A model generated the notes under the pieces. That model did not search any database, was not told the origin of the DNA, and saw nothing but the letters and a program-made list of their open reading frames with translations. A DNA stretch of 64,000 nucleotides from Massilia norwichensis (GTDB taxonomy: Bacteria; Pseudomonadota; Gammaproteobacteria; Burkholderiales; Burkholderiaceae_D). Position 1 is the first letter of the stretch. Each line of letters opens with the position of its first letter. The position numbers and the translations under genes are program-made. The stretch is taken from contig NZ_JANUGX010000002.1 of NCBI RefSeq assembly GCF_024753245.1, forward strand, positions 1 to 64,000. Direction: 5' to 3'. Positions 26,982 to 36,036 of the stretch are shown here, in pieces.

Positions 26982-27959
26982 TCAGTGCTCGAACACCACC
27001 GTCATGCCCGGGCGCAGGCCCGGCACTGCGGCAGTCGGGCGCAGCCGCACCTCGAAGGTGCGCAGGTCGGTGCCGCCGGGGCTGGCCGCGCGCCAGGTGG
27101 CGAAAGCCGGCAGGGCCGACACCGCCGTCACCTTGAAGCGGGCGTGCGTCTTCAGCGCCGGAATGCCGGCTTCGTGCACCGTGTCCATGGCGAAGGCCTT
27201 GAACATGTCCTCGCGTACTGCCAGCACCGCCCACACGTCGTTCAGGTCGACCAGGGTCACCACCGGGAAGCCTTGCGGCGCCAGCTCGCCGGCCTGGATC
27301 GCCAGCTTGCTCACTTCGCCGGCGGCCGGGGCCAGGATACGGGTCTCGGCCAGTGCGGCGTCGGCCTCGGCCACGACGCCATCGACCTGGCGCGCCTGGG
27401 CCTGGGCGGCTTCCTTGTCCTCCTTGCGGGCGCCCTGGCGCGCGAGGTCGTACTGGGCCTTCGCGGCGCTCGCCAGTTCACGTGCCGACCGTGCCTGGGC
27501 CTGGGCCTCGTCGCCCTTCTGGCGCGCCAGCACACCCTCGGCCACCATCGATCCCACCCGTTGATAGGTTACCTCGGCCAGCCGGGCGCCGGCTTCGGCG
27601 CGCTCCCAATTCGCGCGCGCCGCGGCGATTTCCTCGGGCCGTGCCCCGGCCTGGGCCTTTTGCACGACGGCGCCGGCGGCCTCGCGCGCGGCCTGCGCCT
27701 GGGCCACCTTGGCGCGCACTTCCGGGCTGTCGAGTTCGAACAGCAGCTGGCCGCGGCTGACCGCCTGGCCCAGCTGCACATGGACCTGGCCCACCCGGCC
27801 CGGCACCTTCGACGACACATTGATTTCCTGGGCTTCGACCTGGCCCTGCAGCGCATCCGGCACTGGCTGCAGCGAACGATACAGCCCCCAGCCCAGCAGG
27901 CCGAGGACCAGGATGCCGGCGACCCCGGCCAGCGCGCGTTTGCGATTTGGGTTTGCCAT
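26982..27959 (-). CDS. HlyD/EmrA-type periplasmic adaptor
   Basis: A 325-residue membrane-fusion protein. It has an N-terminal anchor (ALAGVAGILVLGLLGWGLY), a split lipoyl domain (VSSKVPGRVGQVHVQLGQAV and ILAPAAGEVSKL), a long alpha-hairpin coiled coil rich in Ala, Gln and Lys, and a beta barrel. It bridges the permeases and the TolC channel. The ATG at 27959 is 9 bases after AAGGA; the ATG at 27968 overlaps the TolC stop but has no SD spacing. Confidence 0.92.
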   Translation of the reverse strand: MANPNRKRALAGVAGILVLGLLGWGLYRSLQPVPDALQGQVEAQEINVSSKVPGRVGQVHVQLGQAVSRGQLLFELDSPEVRAKVAQAQAAREAAGAVVQKAQAGARPEEIAAARANWERAEAGARLAEVTYQRVGSMVAEGVLARQKGDEAQAQARSARELASAAKAQYDLARQGARKEDKEAAQAQARQVDGVVAEADAALAETRILAPAAGEVSKLAIQAGELAPQGFPVVTLVDLNDVWAVLAVREDMFKAFAMDTVHEAGIPALKTHARFKVTAVSALPAFATWRAASPGGTDLRTFEVRLRPTAAVPGLRPGMTVVFEH

Positions 27960-27964
27960 TTTCT

Positions 27965-29386
27965 TCATTCCTTTTCCAGCTCGACCACGTAAGGCGCGCT
28001 GCGCGCCAGCTCGCCCAGCCGCTCCGGACTACCGGTCGTGCCGAGCAGGCGCGCCAGCGCCAGCACGTAGTCGTAGGCGGCCTGGGCCCGCTCGATTTCG
28101 GTCTTGGTGCGATTCAGCGAGGCGTCGTTGACGTCGGCGGTGGTGCCCTGGCCGTTCTTGAACGAAACCTGGGCCAGGCGCAGGGTTTCCTGCGCCAGTT
28201 CGATGGTCGAGGCCATCGCCAGGTAACGCTGGCGCGCGTCTTCCATGGCACGCCACTGGCTCTCGGCCAGGGTCGGGATGTCGCGTCCGGCCTGCTCGGC
28301 CGCGACCTCGACGCGCTGCTGCTCGAGGCGGGCGGCGGCGCCCAGCTTGCTGCGGTCGACCCGGTCGACCAGCGGCACGCTCAGCGCCACCCCCACCAGC
28401 CAGTTGGCACGCGCCGTGCCGCCGCGGTTCAGGTTGTAGTTGGCGACCCCGATCACGGTCGGACTGAAGGCCTGGCCCTGCAGCTTCAGGCTGGCGGCGG
28501 CCTGTGCGCGTTTGGCGTCGATCTGCTTCCACGCCGCATTCGAGGCCAGTGCGGCGTCGACGAAGGAGGCCAGCGAGCCGACCGCGCGCTCATGCACGAA
28601 CAGCGGCGTGGCCGGCGCCACTGGCCGCTCTTCGGCCAGCATCCGGCGCAGCGCCAGCTCGGCCACCTCGAGATCACTGGCGGCCCTCGCGGCTTCACGT
28701 AAGGCGTTGTCGAGCGCGACGTCAGCCTTCAGGCGCTCGACCTTCGCAATCAAGCCGGTGCGCTCGAGCTTGCGCGCCATTTGCTGGTGTTCCTGCGCCA
28801 CCGTCACCGCGGTGGCGCGCAAGCGGCTGGCCTTGCGCGCCAGTTGCACGCTGAAATAGCGCTGCGCCAGTTGCAGCGCGGCCTCGTCGCGGGCGCTCTG
28901 CAGCGCCGCGCCAGCTTCGTCGGCGCGGCCCACGGCGACATCCTTCAAGGCCTGCAGGCGGCCTGCGGTGTACAGCGGCCAGACCGAGCCCAGGCCCAGC
29001 GAGCGGACGTTGAACACGCGGTTCGCCTCGATGGTATCGGGGATCTCCGGCAAACTCAGGCCCGGCACTGGCGGCAACAGCTCCAGCACCGGCGCCAAGC
29101 CCGGCTCCAGCGCCTGCGTGATGCGGCTGGTGTCGACGCTGAGGCTGGTCGAAACGCGACCCGCAAAGCCGTTCAGGCGCAGGTCCGGACCATCGATGCG
29201 GCGCAAGGCCTCGGCCTGCAGCCGCCTGGCACGGTAGTCCAGATCGGCGCCCTGCACTGTGCCAGAGCGCGCAGCCAGTCGTTGCCAGGCCTGGTCGTAG
29301 TCGAGAGCGATACCGTCCTGGGCCATCGCTGATGCCGAACCCAGCAGCGCCGCCGCACCGGCGAGCATGAAGATGCGAAGCGTCAT
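27965..29386 (-). CDS. TolC-family outer-membrane efflux protein
   Basis: A 473-residue OMF protein. The signal peptide (MTLRIFMLAGAAALLGSASA) is followed by two TolC-like repeats rich in Ala, Gln and Arg heptads, including ARDEAALQLAQRYFSVQLA and SQWRAMEDARQRYLAMAS. It forms a trimeric exit duct for the HlyD-permease system downstream. Start 29386 gives a proper signal peptide; the ORF to 29413 adds nine residues. It is first in the exporter operon. Confidence 0.92.
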   Translation of the reverse strand: MTLRIFMLAGAAALLGSASAMAQDGIALDYDQAWQRLAARSGTVQGADLDYRARRLQAEALRRIDGPDLRLNGFAGRVSTSLSVDTSRITQALEPGLAPVLELLPPVPGLSLPEIPDTIEANRVFNVRSLGLGSVWPLYTAGRLQALKDVAVGRADEAGAALQSARDEAALQLAQRYFSVQLARKASRLRATAVTVAQEHQQMARKLERTGLIAKVERLKADVALDNALREAARAASDLEVAELALRRMLAEERPVAPATPLFVHERAVGSLASFVDAALASNAAWKQIDAKRAQAAASLKLQGQAFSPTVIGVANYNLNRGGTARANWLVGVALSVPLVDRVDRSKLGAAARLEQQRVEVAAEQAGRDIPTLAESQWRAMEDARQRYLAMASTIELAQETLRLAQVSFKNGQGTTADVNDASLNRTKTEIERAQAAYDYVLALARLLGTTGSPERLGELARSAPYVVELEKE

Positions 29387-29482
29387 CGATTTCACCTTGC
29401 CCCCGCTGTCCATCGTGTGTTGTATTTACGTTCAATCATACTGCTGTTTTGCTGAGCTTGGCGGCACACGCGGACAGGCCGA

Positions 29483-29519
29483 AAAAAAACGGATGCACGC
29501 TCATCGCGCATCCGTTTTT
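29483..29519 (-). terminator. Rho-independent terminator of the micropeptide gene
   Basis: On the minus strand a stem of AACGGATGC/GCATCCGTT with an 11-nt loop is followed by eight T. It lies just past the 25-residue ORF (29558-29635) and before the TolC operon, so the small gene is an independent transcript. Confidence 0.85.
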
Positions 29520-29557
29520 CATCCTGCTGCCCGAGCGGCGCCTGCGCCGGTAGCGGA

Positions 29558-29635
29558 TCAATGCATGAACATGTAAATCAGAACCAGAACGATTGCCGGA
29601 ACGCCGAGGATCCATGCCAGGAAATATTTGCCCAT
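29558..29635 (-). CDS. 25-residue membrane micropeptide
   Basis: An ORF of 25 codons starting MGKYFLAWILGVPAIVLV and ending YMFMH, a single hydrophobic helix with one Lys near the N-terminus. AAAGGAG lies 8 bases before the ATG, one of the best SD sequences in the window, and a strong terminator follows. These flanks argue for a genuine, separately transcribed small protein. Similar short hydrophobic proteins exist in related bacteria, but I cannot name a characterised family. Confidence 0.7.
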   Translation of the reverse strand: MGKYFLAWILGVPAIVLVLIYMFMH

Positions 29636-29801
29636 GATCGTGCTCCTTTCAAGTTGTGCAATGAATACGGTTCCATGATGCCTTGAGCAGATGCCATTGT
29701 CCGTACGCTAATACACAAAGTGCGCCTGCGATTCATGGGAGGCCTACAATGGCCGGGCAGTTCAACCGGTTCACGCACTGAAGCTTTCACAGGAGACTCC
29801 C

Positions 29802-30179
29802 ATGAAAACAGTCAGCCTTGGTTCTGCAATCCTGCTCGGCCTATTCTCGCTGTCCGCCCTCGCCGCCGATCCGGTCGTTCCGGTCAAGAAGACCAACGGC
29901 ATGCTGGTCGACTCGAAAGGGATGACGGTCTACACCTTCGACAAGGACACGCCCAACAGCGGCAAGAGCGCCTGCACCGGCACCTGCGCGCAGAACTGGC
30001 CGCCGGTCCAGGCCGGTGACGTGCCGCTGCCCGCCCCCTACTCCTTCGTCACGCGCGATGACGGCAACCGCCAGCTCGCGTATCAGGGCAAGCCGCTGTA
30101 CACCTTCGTGAAGGACAAGAAACCGGGCGACAAGACCGGCGATAAAGCCATGAACGTGTGGCACGTGGTGACCGACTGA
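29802..30179 (+). CDS. COG4315-type secreted repeat protein
   Basis: A 125-residue exported protein: signal peptide (ending SALAA), then two copies of the YxFxxD-type repeat of COG4315 (MTVYTFDKD and PLYTFVKDKKPGD) around an ACTGTCAQNWPPV segment with two Cys. The family is found in periplasmic or lipid-attached proteins of unknown function, often near cytochromes. AGGAG precedes the ATG. It stands alone, convergent with the Gly-rich gene. Confidence 0.88.
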   Translation: MKTVSLGSAILLGLFSLSALAADPVVPVKKTNGMLVDSKGMTVYTFDKDTPNSGKSACTGTCAQNWPPVQAGDVPLPAPYSFVTRDDGNRQLAYQGKPLYTFVKDKKPGDKTGDKAMNVWHVVTD

Positions 30180-30216
30180 GCCGGGTTTGAGCGCGGGCTG
30201 AGCACCGGCTGCGCGT

Positions 30217-30900
30217 TCAGCCGGCGTGATCGCGATCGGCATGGCCGCTTCCGAGCCCCATGCCGAGTCCCATGCCCATGCCGCCGCCGGCATCGGCACC
30301 ACCGCCTCCGCCGCCACCTTTTCCGCCACCGCCGCCGCCACCCTCGCCGCGGCCGCCGCTTTTGCCGCCGCCGCCCTGGGTCCGGGTCGGACCCTGCAGC
30401 GGGATCGCAACGTCCTTCGGCATCGGGTCCAGGTCGAGCGCTTCGCGGATGAAGTCGCGCAGCGAGACGACCAGCTCGGCCGTGTGGATCGGGCGCCCGG
30501 CCGCCATGTCGCTGGCGGCCTGTCCGGCCAGCCGGCAGTGCTCTTCGGTGCCGAGCAGCAGGATGTCGGCCAGCGCCGCCTCGACGGCGTCGCGGATGCG
30601 CCGTGCGCGGTCGGAGTTGGCGGCAGCAGCCGGAGCCGCCTCCCCTGGCGCGGCCGGCGCTGCCGCGCGCAGTTCGCGCAGATGGGTCGGGTCGACCGTC
30701 AGTTCGCCGGTAAAGGAACCACCCAGCGTTTTATAGGCCGCGATCAGGGTCCGCAGCCGTTCGTTGATCTGGCGGTTCATGCGCTCCCTGCGTTGCTGGA
30801 TGGTCTGCATCATCAGCACGCGGATGCCGACCCCCAGCAGGGTGAACACGGCAAGGCTCATCAGCGTGCTGAACACACCCTGCCAGGAACTGAAATCCAT
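30217..30900 (-). CDS. Membrane protein with Gly-rich C-terminal tail
   Basis: A 227-residue protein with one N-terminal span (FSTLMSLAVFTLLGVGIRVL), a basic, probably cytoplasmic segment (QQRRERMNRQINERLRTL), a helical middle (VEAALADILLLGTEEHC...) and a tail of about 45 residues of Gly, Lys, Ala and Met repeats. The middle is not recognised. The ORF extends in frame to 31590 only through sequence antisense to the BCCT gene, so the ATG at 30900 is used. No function is assigned. Confidence 0.75.
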   Translation of the reverse strand: MDFSSWQGVFSTLMSLAVFTLLGVGIRVLMMQTIQQRRERMNRQINERLRTLIAAYKTLGGSFTGELTVDPTHLRELRAAAPAAPGEAAPAAAANSDRARRIRDAVEAALADILLLGTEEHCRLAGQAASDMAAGRPIHTAELVVSLRDFIREALDLDPMPKDVAIPLQGPTRTQGGGGKSGGRGEGGGGGGGKGGGGGGGADAGGGMGMGLGMGLGSGHADRDHAG

Positions 30901-31001
30901 GTAGCGCACAGGCACCTCGAACGGCAATCTCGACACTGCCAGTGTAGCGGGATCGCGTGTCCGGCAACGTACGCCGCCGAACGCCCGGCAGCATGCCGAG
31001 G

Positions 31002-32519
31002 CTAGCGCGCCGCCATCTCGCGCAGGCGCTTGCGCATCTCGCGCTCGTGCCGCTGCTGCGCGGCCCAGTCCTCGCGCATGGCGCGCCACAGCGACAGCAC
31101 CATCAGCACGATCACCGCCGTCAGCGGCAGGGCGAACACGATGGTCGCGGTCTGCACCGCCTGCAGACCGCCGGCCAGCAGCAGGCTGATGGCGATGCCC
31201 GCCACCAGCACGCCCCAGACGATCTTGACGCGGTTCGGCGGATTCGGGTTGCCGCCGCTGCTCATCATGCCGAGCACCAGCACCGCCGAGTCGCCGGAGG
31301 TGACGAAGAACACCAGCACCAGCAGGGTCGCGACGGCCGACATCGCCAGGCCGAAGGGCATCGCGCTGAACATCGCGAACAGGCCGGTCGCGACCTCGTT
31401 CTTGACCGCCGCCGCGATCGGCACGTGCTGCCAGATCTGCATCGTCAGCGCGCTGCCGCCGAAGATCGAGAACCACAGGAAGGCCACCAGCGAGGGTGCC
31501 AGCACGGTGCCGACGATGAATTCGCGGATCGTGCGCCCGCGCGAAACGCGCGCGATGAACAGGCCGACAAAGGGCGACCACGAAATCCACCAGGCCCAGT
31601 AAAAGATGGTCCAGGTGCCGACCCAGTTACTGTCGCGGAAAGGCGTGGCCCGCAGGCTCATCCTGACGAAATCGTTCAGGTAGCTGCCCAGCGTATTGCT
31701 GAAGGTGTCGATGATCGCCACCGTCGGTCCGAAGATGAACACGGCCAGCGCCAGCAGGCCCGCCAGCACCATGTTGAAGTTGGACAGCAGCTTGACGCCC
31801 TTCTCGACCCCGCTCACCGCCGAGGTCACGAAGATGGCGGTGGTGACGACGATGATGGCCACCTGCCAGCGCGGGTTGACGTCGATCCCGAACACCGCCT
31901 GCAGGCCGCCGTTGATCTGCAGCGCGCCCATGCCGAGCGAAGCGGCGACGCCGAACGCGGTCGCGACCACCGCCAGGCCGTTGAACAGGCCGGACATCGA
32001 GCGCACCGCGCGCCAGGGCAAGGCGCTGGTGGCGGTGCTGATCAGGGCGTCGCCGTTGCGGCGGTACTGGAAGAAGGCGATCGCCAGCGCGACGATGCCG
32101 TACACCGCCCAGGGATGCAGGCCCCAATGGAAGAACACGTAGCGCATCGCGGCGTTGGCCGCCTCCGGCGTGCCGGACTGGATGCCGGGCGGCGCCGTGA
32201 CGTAGTGCGAGATCGGCTCGGCCACGCCCCAGAACACCAGGCCGATGCCCATGCCGGCTGCGAACAGCATCGCGAACCAGCTGCCGGCCGAAAACTCGGG
32301 TTCCTCGTCTTCGCCGCCGAGCTTGAGGTTGCCGTAGCGGCTGAAGGCGACGAAGGCGGCGAACACGACCAGGCCGAGCACGACCCACAGGTAGAGCCAG
32401 CCGAAATTACGGTTCAGCGACGCCAGCACGTCGTTGAAGATGGACGCCATATTGTCCGGCGCCAGGATGCCCCACAGGACGACAAGCAGGATGAATCCCG
32501 CGGATAAAACCATTTGCAT
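31002..32519 (-). CDS. BCCT-family transporter
   Basis: A 505-residue betaine/choline/carnitine-type transporter with 12 predicted spans. Diagnostic segments are AAGMGIGLVFWGVAEPISHY (sodium and substrate region), FFHWGLHPWAVYGIVALAIA and the Trp-rich YWAWWISWSPFVGLFIARVSRG. It imports a quaternary-ammonium compatible solute, probably Na+-coupled; the substrate is not deducible. Start 32519 is 7 bases after AGAGGA. The C-terminus is short and basic, without the long regulatory tail seen in BetP. Confidence 0.93.
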   Translation of the reverse strand: MQMVLSAGFILLVVLWGILAPDNMASIFNDVLASLNRNFGWLYLWVVLGLVVFAAFVAFSRYGNLKLGGEDEEPEFSAGSWFAMLFAAGMGIGLVFWGVAEPISHYVTAPPGIQSGTPEAANAAMRYVFFHWGLHPWAVYGIVALAIAFFQYRRNGDALISTATSALPWRAVRSMSGLFNGLAVVATAFGVAASLGMGALQINGGLQAVFGIDVNPRWQVAIIVVTTAIFVTSAVSGVEKGVKLLSNFNMVLAGLLALAVFIFGPTVAIIDTFSNTLGSYLNDFVRMSLRATPFRDSNWVGTWTIFYWAWWISWSPFVGLFIARVSRGRTIREFIVGTVLAPSLVAFLWFSIFGGSALTMQIWQHVPIAAAVKNEVATGLFAMFSAMPFGLAMSAVATLLVLVFFVTSGDSAVLVLGMMSSGGNPNPPNRVKIVWGVLVAGIAISLLLAGGLQAVQTATIVFALPLTAVIVLMVLSLWRAMREDWAAQQRHEREMRKRLREMAAR

Positions 32520-32585
32520 TGAGAGTCCTCTTTACTTCGAGAACCCTCAATTATATTCCTACAAATGTATTTGCGTCGTCCTTGC

Positions 32586-33722
32586 CTAACGAACAACTTG
32601 TAGCTTGACCTGCTTGCCCTCGCGGTAGGTGTAGAGCGTCAGGGCGGCATTGCGCAGGTCGCCGCTGGGGTCGAAGGCGATATCGCCGGTGACGCCGTGG
32701 TAGCTGATCTTCGCCAGCGCCGGCAGGAATTTGGCCGGGTCGGTCGAATTCGCCTGCTGCATCGCCTGGGCAAAGACCATGGTCGCGTCGTAGGCGTAAG
32801 GCGCGTAGGTCTGCAGCGGAATCTTGTAACGCTGGCGGTAGCGCTCGGCAAAGGCGGCGGCCGCCTTTTCTTCTTCGGCGCTGCTGACGCCGCCGGCCAC
32901 CACGCAGATCACCTTGTCGCTGCCGAGCGCATCGCCGGCCAATTGCGGCAGCTTTTCCGAGCACACGCCATCGCCGGAGACGAATTTCGCGTTGATGCCG
33001 AGTGCTTTCATTTGCTTGAGCATGGGGCCGGCCACCGCGTCCATGCCGCCATAGAAGATCACGTCCGGCTGGCGGGCGCGGATCTGGGTGAGGATGGCGT
33101 TGAAGTCGGTCGCCTTGTCGTTGGTGAACTGGCGGCTGACCAGCTGGGCGCCGCCGACTGCCTTGACGCCTTTCGTGAATTCGTCGGCCAGGCCCTGGCC
33201 GAAGGCGGTGCGGTCGTCGATCACCGCGATCTTTTTCGCCTTGAGCGTCCTGATCGCATACGCAGCCAGGGTCTTGCCGACCAGGCTGTCGCTGGCGACC
33301 ACGCGGAAGGCCGTCTTGTAGCCTTGCCGGGTGTACAGCGGCGTGGTCGCGGCCGGCGAGATCTGCGGGATGCCGGCGCTGTTGTAGATCTTCGAGGCCG
33401 GTACCGTGGTGCCCGAATTCAGGTGGCCGACCACCGCCACCACCTTGTCGTCGACCAGCTTCTGCGCCGCCGCCGTGCCCATCTTCGGGTCGGCGCCGTC
33501 GTCCTCGGCCTGCAGCACGAACTGGATCTTGCGGCCGCCGATGCTGACGCCTTTCGCGTTGAGGTCGTCGATGGCCATGCGGGCGCCGTTCTCGATGTCC
33601 TTGCCCTGGTGGGCGCCGGTGCCGGACAGCGGCGAGGCACTGCCGATCTTGACGGTCAGCGGCGCCTGGGCCTGGGCCAGAGGGGTGAGCAGGAGCAACA
33701 GCGGAATCAGGGTCGAACGCAT
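32586..33722 (-). CDS. LivK-type branched-chain amino-acid binding protein
   Basis: A 378-residue periplasmic binding protein of ABC type (type I fold) with a signal peptide ([14 protein letters not shown]) and the family start [20 protein letters not shown]. It binds branched-chain or related amino acids for a LivHMGF-type permease. No permease or ATPase genes are adjacent, so it is an orphan working with a distant transporter or as a sensor. Start 33722 follows AAGGAAAGGA; the 33920 reading is spurious. Confidence 0.92.
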   Translation of the reverse strand: MRSTLIPLLLLLTPLAQAQAPLTVKIGSASPLSGTGAHQGKDIENGARMAIDDLNAKGVSIGGRKIQFVLQAEDDGADPKMGTAAAQKLVDDKVVAVVGHLNSGTTVPASKIYNSAGIPQISPAATTPLYTRQGYKTAFRVVASDSLVGKTLAAYAIRTLKAKKIAVIDDRTAFGQGLADEFTKGVKAVGGAQLVSRQFTNDKATDFNAILTQIRARQPDVIFYGGMDAVAGPMLKQMKALGINAKFVSGDGVCSEKLPQLAGDALGSDKVICVVAGGVSSAEEEKAAAAFAERYRQRYKIPLQTYAPYAYDATMVFAQAMQQANSTDPAKFLPALAKISYHGVTGDIAFDPSGDLRNAALTLYTYREGKQVKLQVVR

Positions 33723-33783
33723 GGATTTTCCTTTCCTTGGATGCCTGATTGTAATGCGCTGGCGCGCCCTCACCTGTCCCGCC

Positions 33784-33960
33784 ATGAAGATGCGCAAGAA
33801 AGCCGACCTGCCGGTCAAGACCTGCGCCCATTGCGGCCTGCCCTTCAGCTGGCGCAAGAAGTGGGAGCGCGACTGGGACCAGGTCAGATATTGTTCGGAA
33901 CGCTGTCGGCGTAGCGCCAAGCCGATGCGTGACGAGGAAGCTGATCCGCCAGGAAATTAA
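33784..33960 (+). CDS. DUF2256 zinc-finger protein
   Basis: A 58-residue DUF2256 protein with [18 protein letters not shown] and YCSERCRR, a four-Cys zinc ribbon. Members often sit beside cryptochrome/photolyase genes in other genomes; here it stands alone, divergent from the binding protein. The role is unknown. I used the ATG at 33784 because it matches the usual domain edge; the longer frame upstream is antisense to the binding-protein gene. Confidence 0.88.
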   Translation: MKMRKKADLPVKTCAHCGLPFSWRKKWERDWDQVRYCSERCRRSAKPMRDEEADPPGN

Positions 33961-34055
33961 TTGTAAAATGGAAATGTCGGCGAATTTTACACTTCAACTG
34001 CTGAGCGATAGGGAAAATATGCAACAAGCCTGATTTCATTAGAAAAATATGAAGG

Positions 34056-34071
34056 CGGCATAATTATTGCT
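34056..34071 (+). promoter_or_regulatory. Sigma-54 (RpoN) promoter
   Basis: CGGCATAATTATTGCT fits the -24/-12 consensus TGGCAY-N6-TTGCW: GG at 34057-34058 and GC at 34069-34070 are exactly 12 bp apart. It lies 41 bp before the ATG of the PEP-CTERM gene. RpoN with a PrsK/PrsR regulator is the known control mode for PEP-CTERM proteins. Confidence 0.78.
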
Positions 34072-34111
34072 ACTTCGCTAATATAGACCAACCAGAGATA
34101 AAGGCGAACCC

Positions 34112-35098
34112 ATGCGATTCCATTTCTCCCTCAGCCGCCCCGCCCTCGCCCTGGCTGCCGCCTGCACGCTGGCATGTGCAGCCGCACCGGCATCGGCAAC
34201 CGCCATCCTGTTCATCGGCAACAGCTTTACCTATGGCGACCCGGCCGGCGCCGCACCGACCGTGCAGAACTACCGCCCCAACACGGTAACGGACCTGAAC
34301 GGCACCGGCATCGGCGGCGTGCCCGCCCTGTTCAAGGCCTTTACGGAGCAGGCGGGCCTGCACTACGACGTCAGCCTGGAAACCTCGCCCGGCAAGGGTG
34401 TGGACTGGCATTACATCAACAAGCTCGGCACCATCGCCAAACCTTTCGACACCGTCCTGCTGCAGAGCTACAGCACGCTCGACGCCTCGAAACCCGGCGA
34501 TCCGGCCACGCTGATCAAGTATTCCGGCCTGCTGGCGCAAGCCTTCCACGACCAGAATCCGAACGTCGACGTGCGCCTGACCTCGACCTGGTCGCGCGCC
34601 GACCAGACTTATAAACCGGGCGGCGCCTGGTACGGCAAACCGATCGAACAGATGGCGCTGGACGTGCGCGCCGGCTACGACAAGGCGGACCAGGCCTCGA
34701 ACCTGATCAGCGACGTGATCCCGGTCGGCGAAGCCTGGAACCGTGCGTTCGCCAGCGGCCTGGCCGACGTCAATCCCTTCGACAACACGGTCACCGGCAT
34801 CGATCTGTGGGCGCCGGACGCCTACCACGCCAGTTCCTATGGCTACTATCTGGAAGCGCTGACCATCTTCGGCAACGTCACTGGCCTCGACCCGCGTTCG
34901 CTGGGCGCCAACGAATACGTGGCGCGCGACCTCGGCATCGATCCGAAGATCGCGGCATCCCTGCAGTCGCTGGCCGCGGCCCAGCTGCAGGCCGAAGTGC
35001 CGGAGCCAAGCATGGCGCTGACCTTCGCCAGCATGGGCGGACTGATGCTGCTGGCGCGCCGCCGCCGTCAGGCTTCCCGGGCGTCGTCCGTGAAGTAA
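34112..35098 (+). CDS. PEP-CTERM-anchored SGNH-type esterase
   Basis: A 328-residue secreted protein. It has a signal peptide (cleavage near ASA, residue 29), block I GNSFT with Ser38, and DAYHAS near residue 236 giving the Asp-x-x-His pair of SGNH hydrolases. The C-terminal PEP-CTERM signal consists of VPEPS at about 296-300, a hydrophobic span and ARRRRQ. Exosortase would process the C-terminus during export. The catalytic residues appear intact, so carbohydrate-ester or lipid hydrolysis at the cell surface is plausible. A sigma-54 promoter is present upstream. The 3' end overlaps the convergent LysR gene by 31 bp. Confidence 0.88.
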   Translation: MRFHFSLSRPALALAAACTLACAAAPASATAILFIGNSFTYGDPAGAAPTVQNYRPNTVTDLNGTGIGGVPALFKAFTEQAGLHYDVSLETSPGKGVDWHYINKLGTIAKPFDTVLLQSYSTLDASKPGDPATLIKYSGLLAQAFHDQNPNVDVRLTSTWSRADQTYKPGGAWYGKPIEQMALDVRAGYDKADQASNLISDVIPVGEAWNRAFASGLADVNPFDNTVTGIDLWAPDAYHASSYGYYLEALTIFGNVTGLDPRSLGANEYVARDLGIDPKIAASLQSLAAAQLQAEVPEPSMALTFASMGGLMLLARRRRQASRASSVK

Positions 35099-36021
35099 GC
35101 CATGTCGCGCTCGATGGCCGGCGGCAGTTCTTCCTTCAGCAGGTCGATCCAGGCGCGGGTCTTGGCGTCCACGAAACGGCCCGAGGGCAAGAGCGCGAAA
35201 ATGCCGATCTCGGGTGAGCGCCAGCCGGGCAGTACCTGGGCCAGCCTGCCGCTGCGCAGGCCGTCGACCACGCTGTAGGCCGGCAGCAGCGCAATGCCCA
35301 GTCCGTGCAGCGCGCCGTCCAGCAGCACCTCGGCGGTATTGCCGATCAGCGGGCCTTCGGGGTCGAAGGTGAGGTGTTCGTCGCCGCGGTCGAGCTGCCA
35401 GCAGGCGCTGAACGAGGAATTCACCAGGCGCAGGCAGGTGTGCCGGGCCAGGTCGTGCGGATGCTGGGGCTGGCCGCGTTGCGCCAGGTAGTCCGGGGCC
35501 GCGCACAGCACCGAGAACATGCGGCCCAGCTTGAGTGCAACCAGGGCCGAATCGGGCAGGTATTGCGCCAGGTAGATGCTGACGTCGATGCCTTCCGCCA
35601 GCAGGTCGGGCGGGCTCTGCGACGAGCTGTATTCGACCGTCACCCGCGGGTTGGCCGCGCAAAAGCTGCTGACCAGGGGCGTGACGTAGCGGTTGCCGAA
35701 GGTCGCCATGCTCATCAGGCGCAAGCGGCCGGACAGCGCATGCCCGGCGCCGCCGGCCTCCCCTTCGGCCTGGGCGACCATGTCGAGGATGGCCTTGCAG
35801 TGCGCGGCGTAGCGCTCGCCGGCACTGGTGGCGACGATGCGCCGGGTACTACGGTGCAGCAGTTTGGCCTGCAGCCGGTTTTCCAGCAGCGTGACCAGGC
35901 GCGAAACCTGCGCCTTGGACATGCCCATGTGGTCGGCGGCGGCCGTGAAGCTGCCGCCGTCCATCACATGCACGAACGCGTTCATTGCATGCAGTAGTCC
36001 GTAATCGAGATCCTTGCGCAT
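35068..36021 (-). CDS. LysR-family transcriptional regulator
   Basis: A 317-residue LTTR with N-terminal winged HTH (FTAAADHMGMSKAQVSRLVTLLE) and C-terminal effector domain. The sequence MSKAQVSRLV places it in the CrgA/DmlR-like subgroup. The ATG at 36021 is preferred to a TTG at 36030. No divergently transcribed target is adjacent except the small CzcE-like gene, which lies on the same strand upstream. Target and effector are unknown. Confidence 0.92.
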   Translation of the reverse strand: MRKDLDYGLLHAMNAFVHVMDGGSFTAAADHMGMSKAQVSRLVTLLENRLQAKLLHRSTRRIVATSAGERYAAHCKAILDMVAQAEGEAGGAGHALSGRLRLMSMATFGNRYVTPLVSSFCAANPRVTVEYSSSQSPPDLLAEGIDVSIYLAQYLPDSALVALKLGRMFSVLCAAPDYLAQRGQPQHPHDLARHTCLRLVNSSFSACWQLDRGDEHLTFDPEGPLIGNTAEVLLDGALHGLGIALLPAYSVVDGLRSGRLAQVLPGWRSPEIGIFALLPSGRFVDAKTRAWIDLLKEELPPAIERDMAYFTDDAREA

Positions 36022-36036
36022 AGCGCGCAATGTTAC

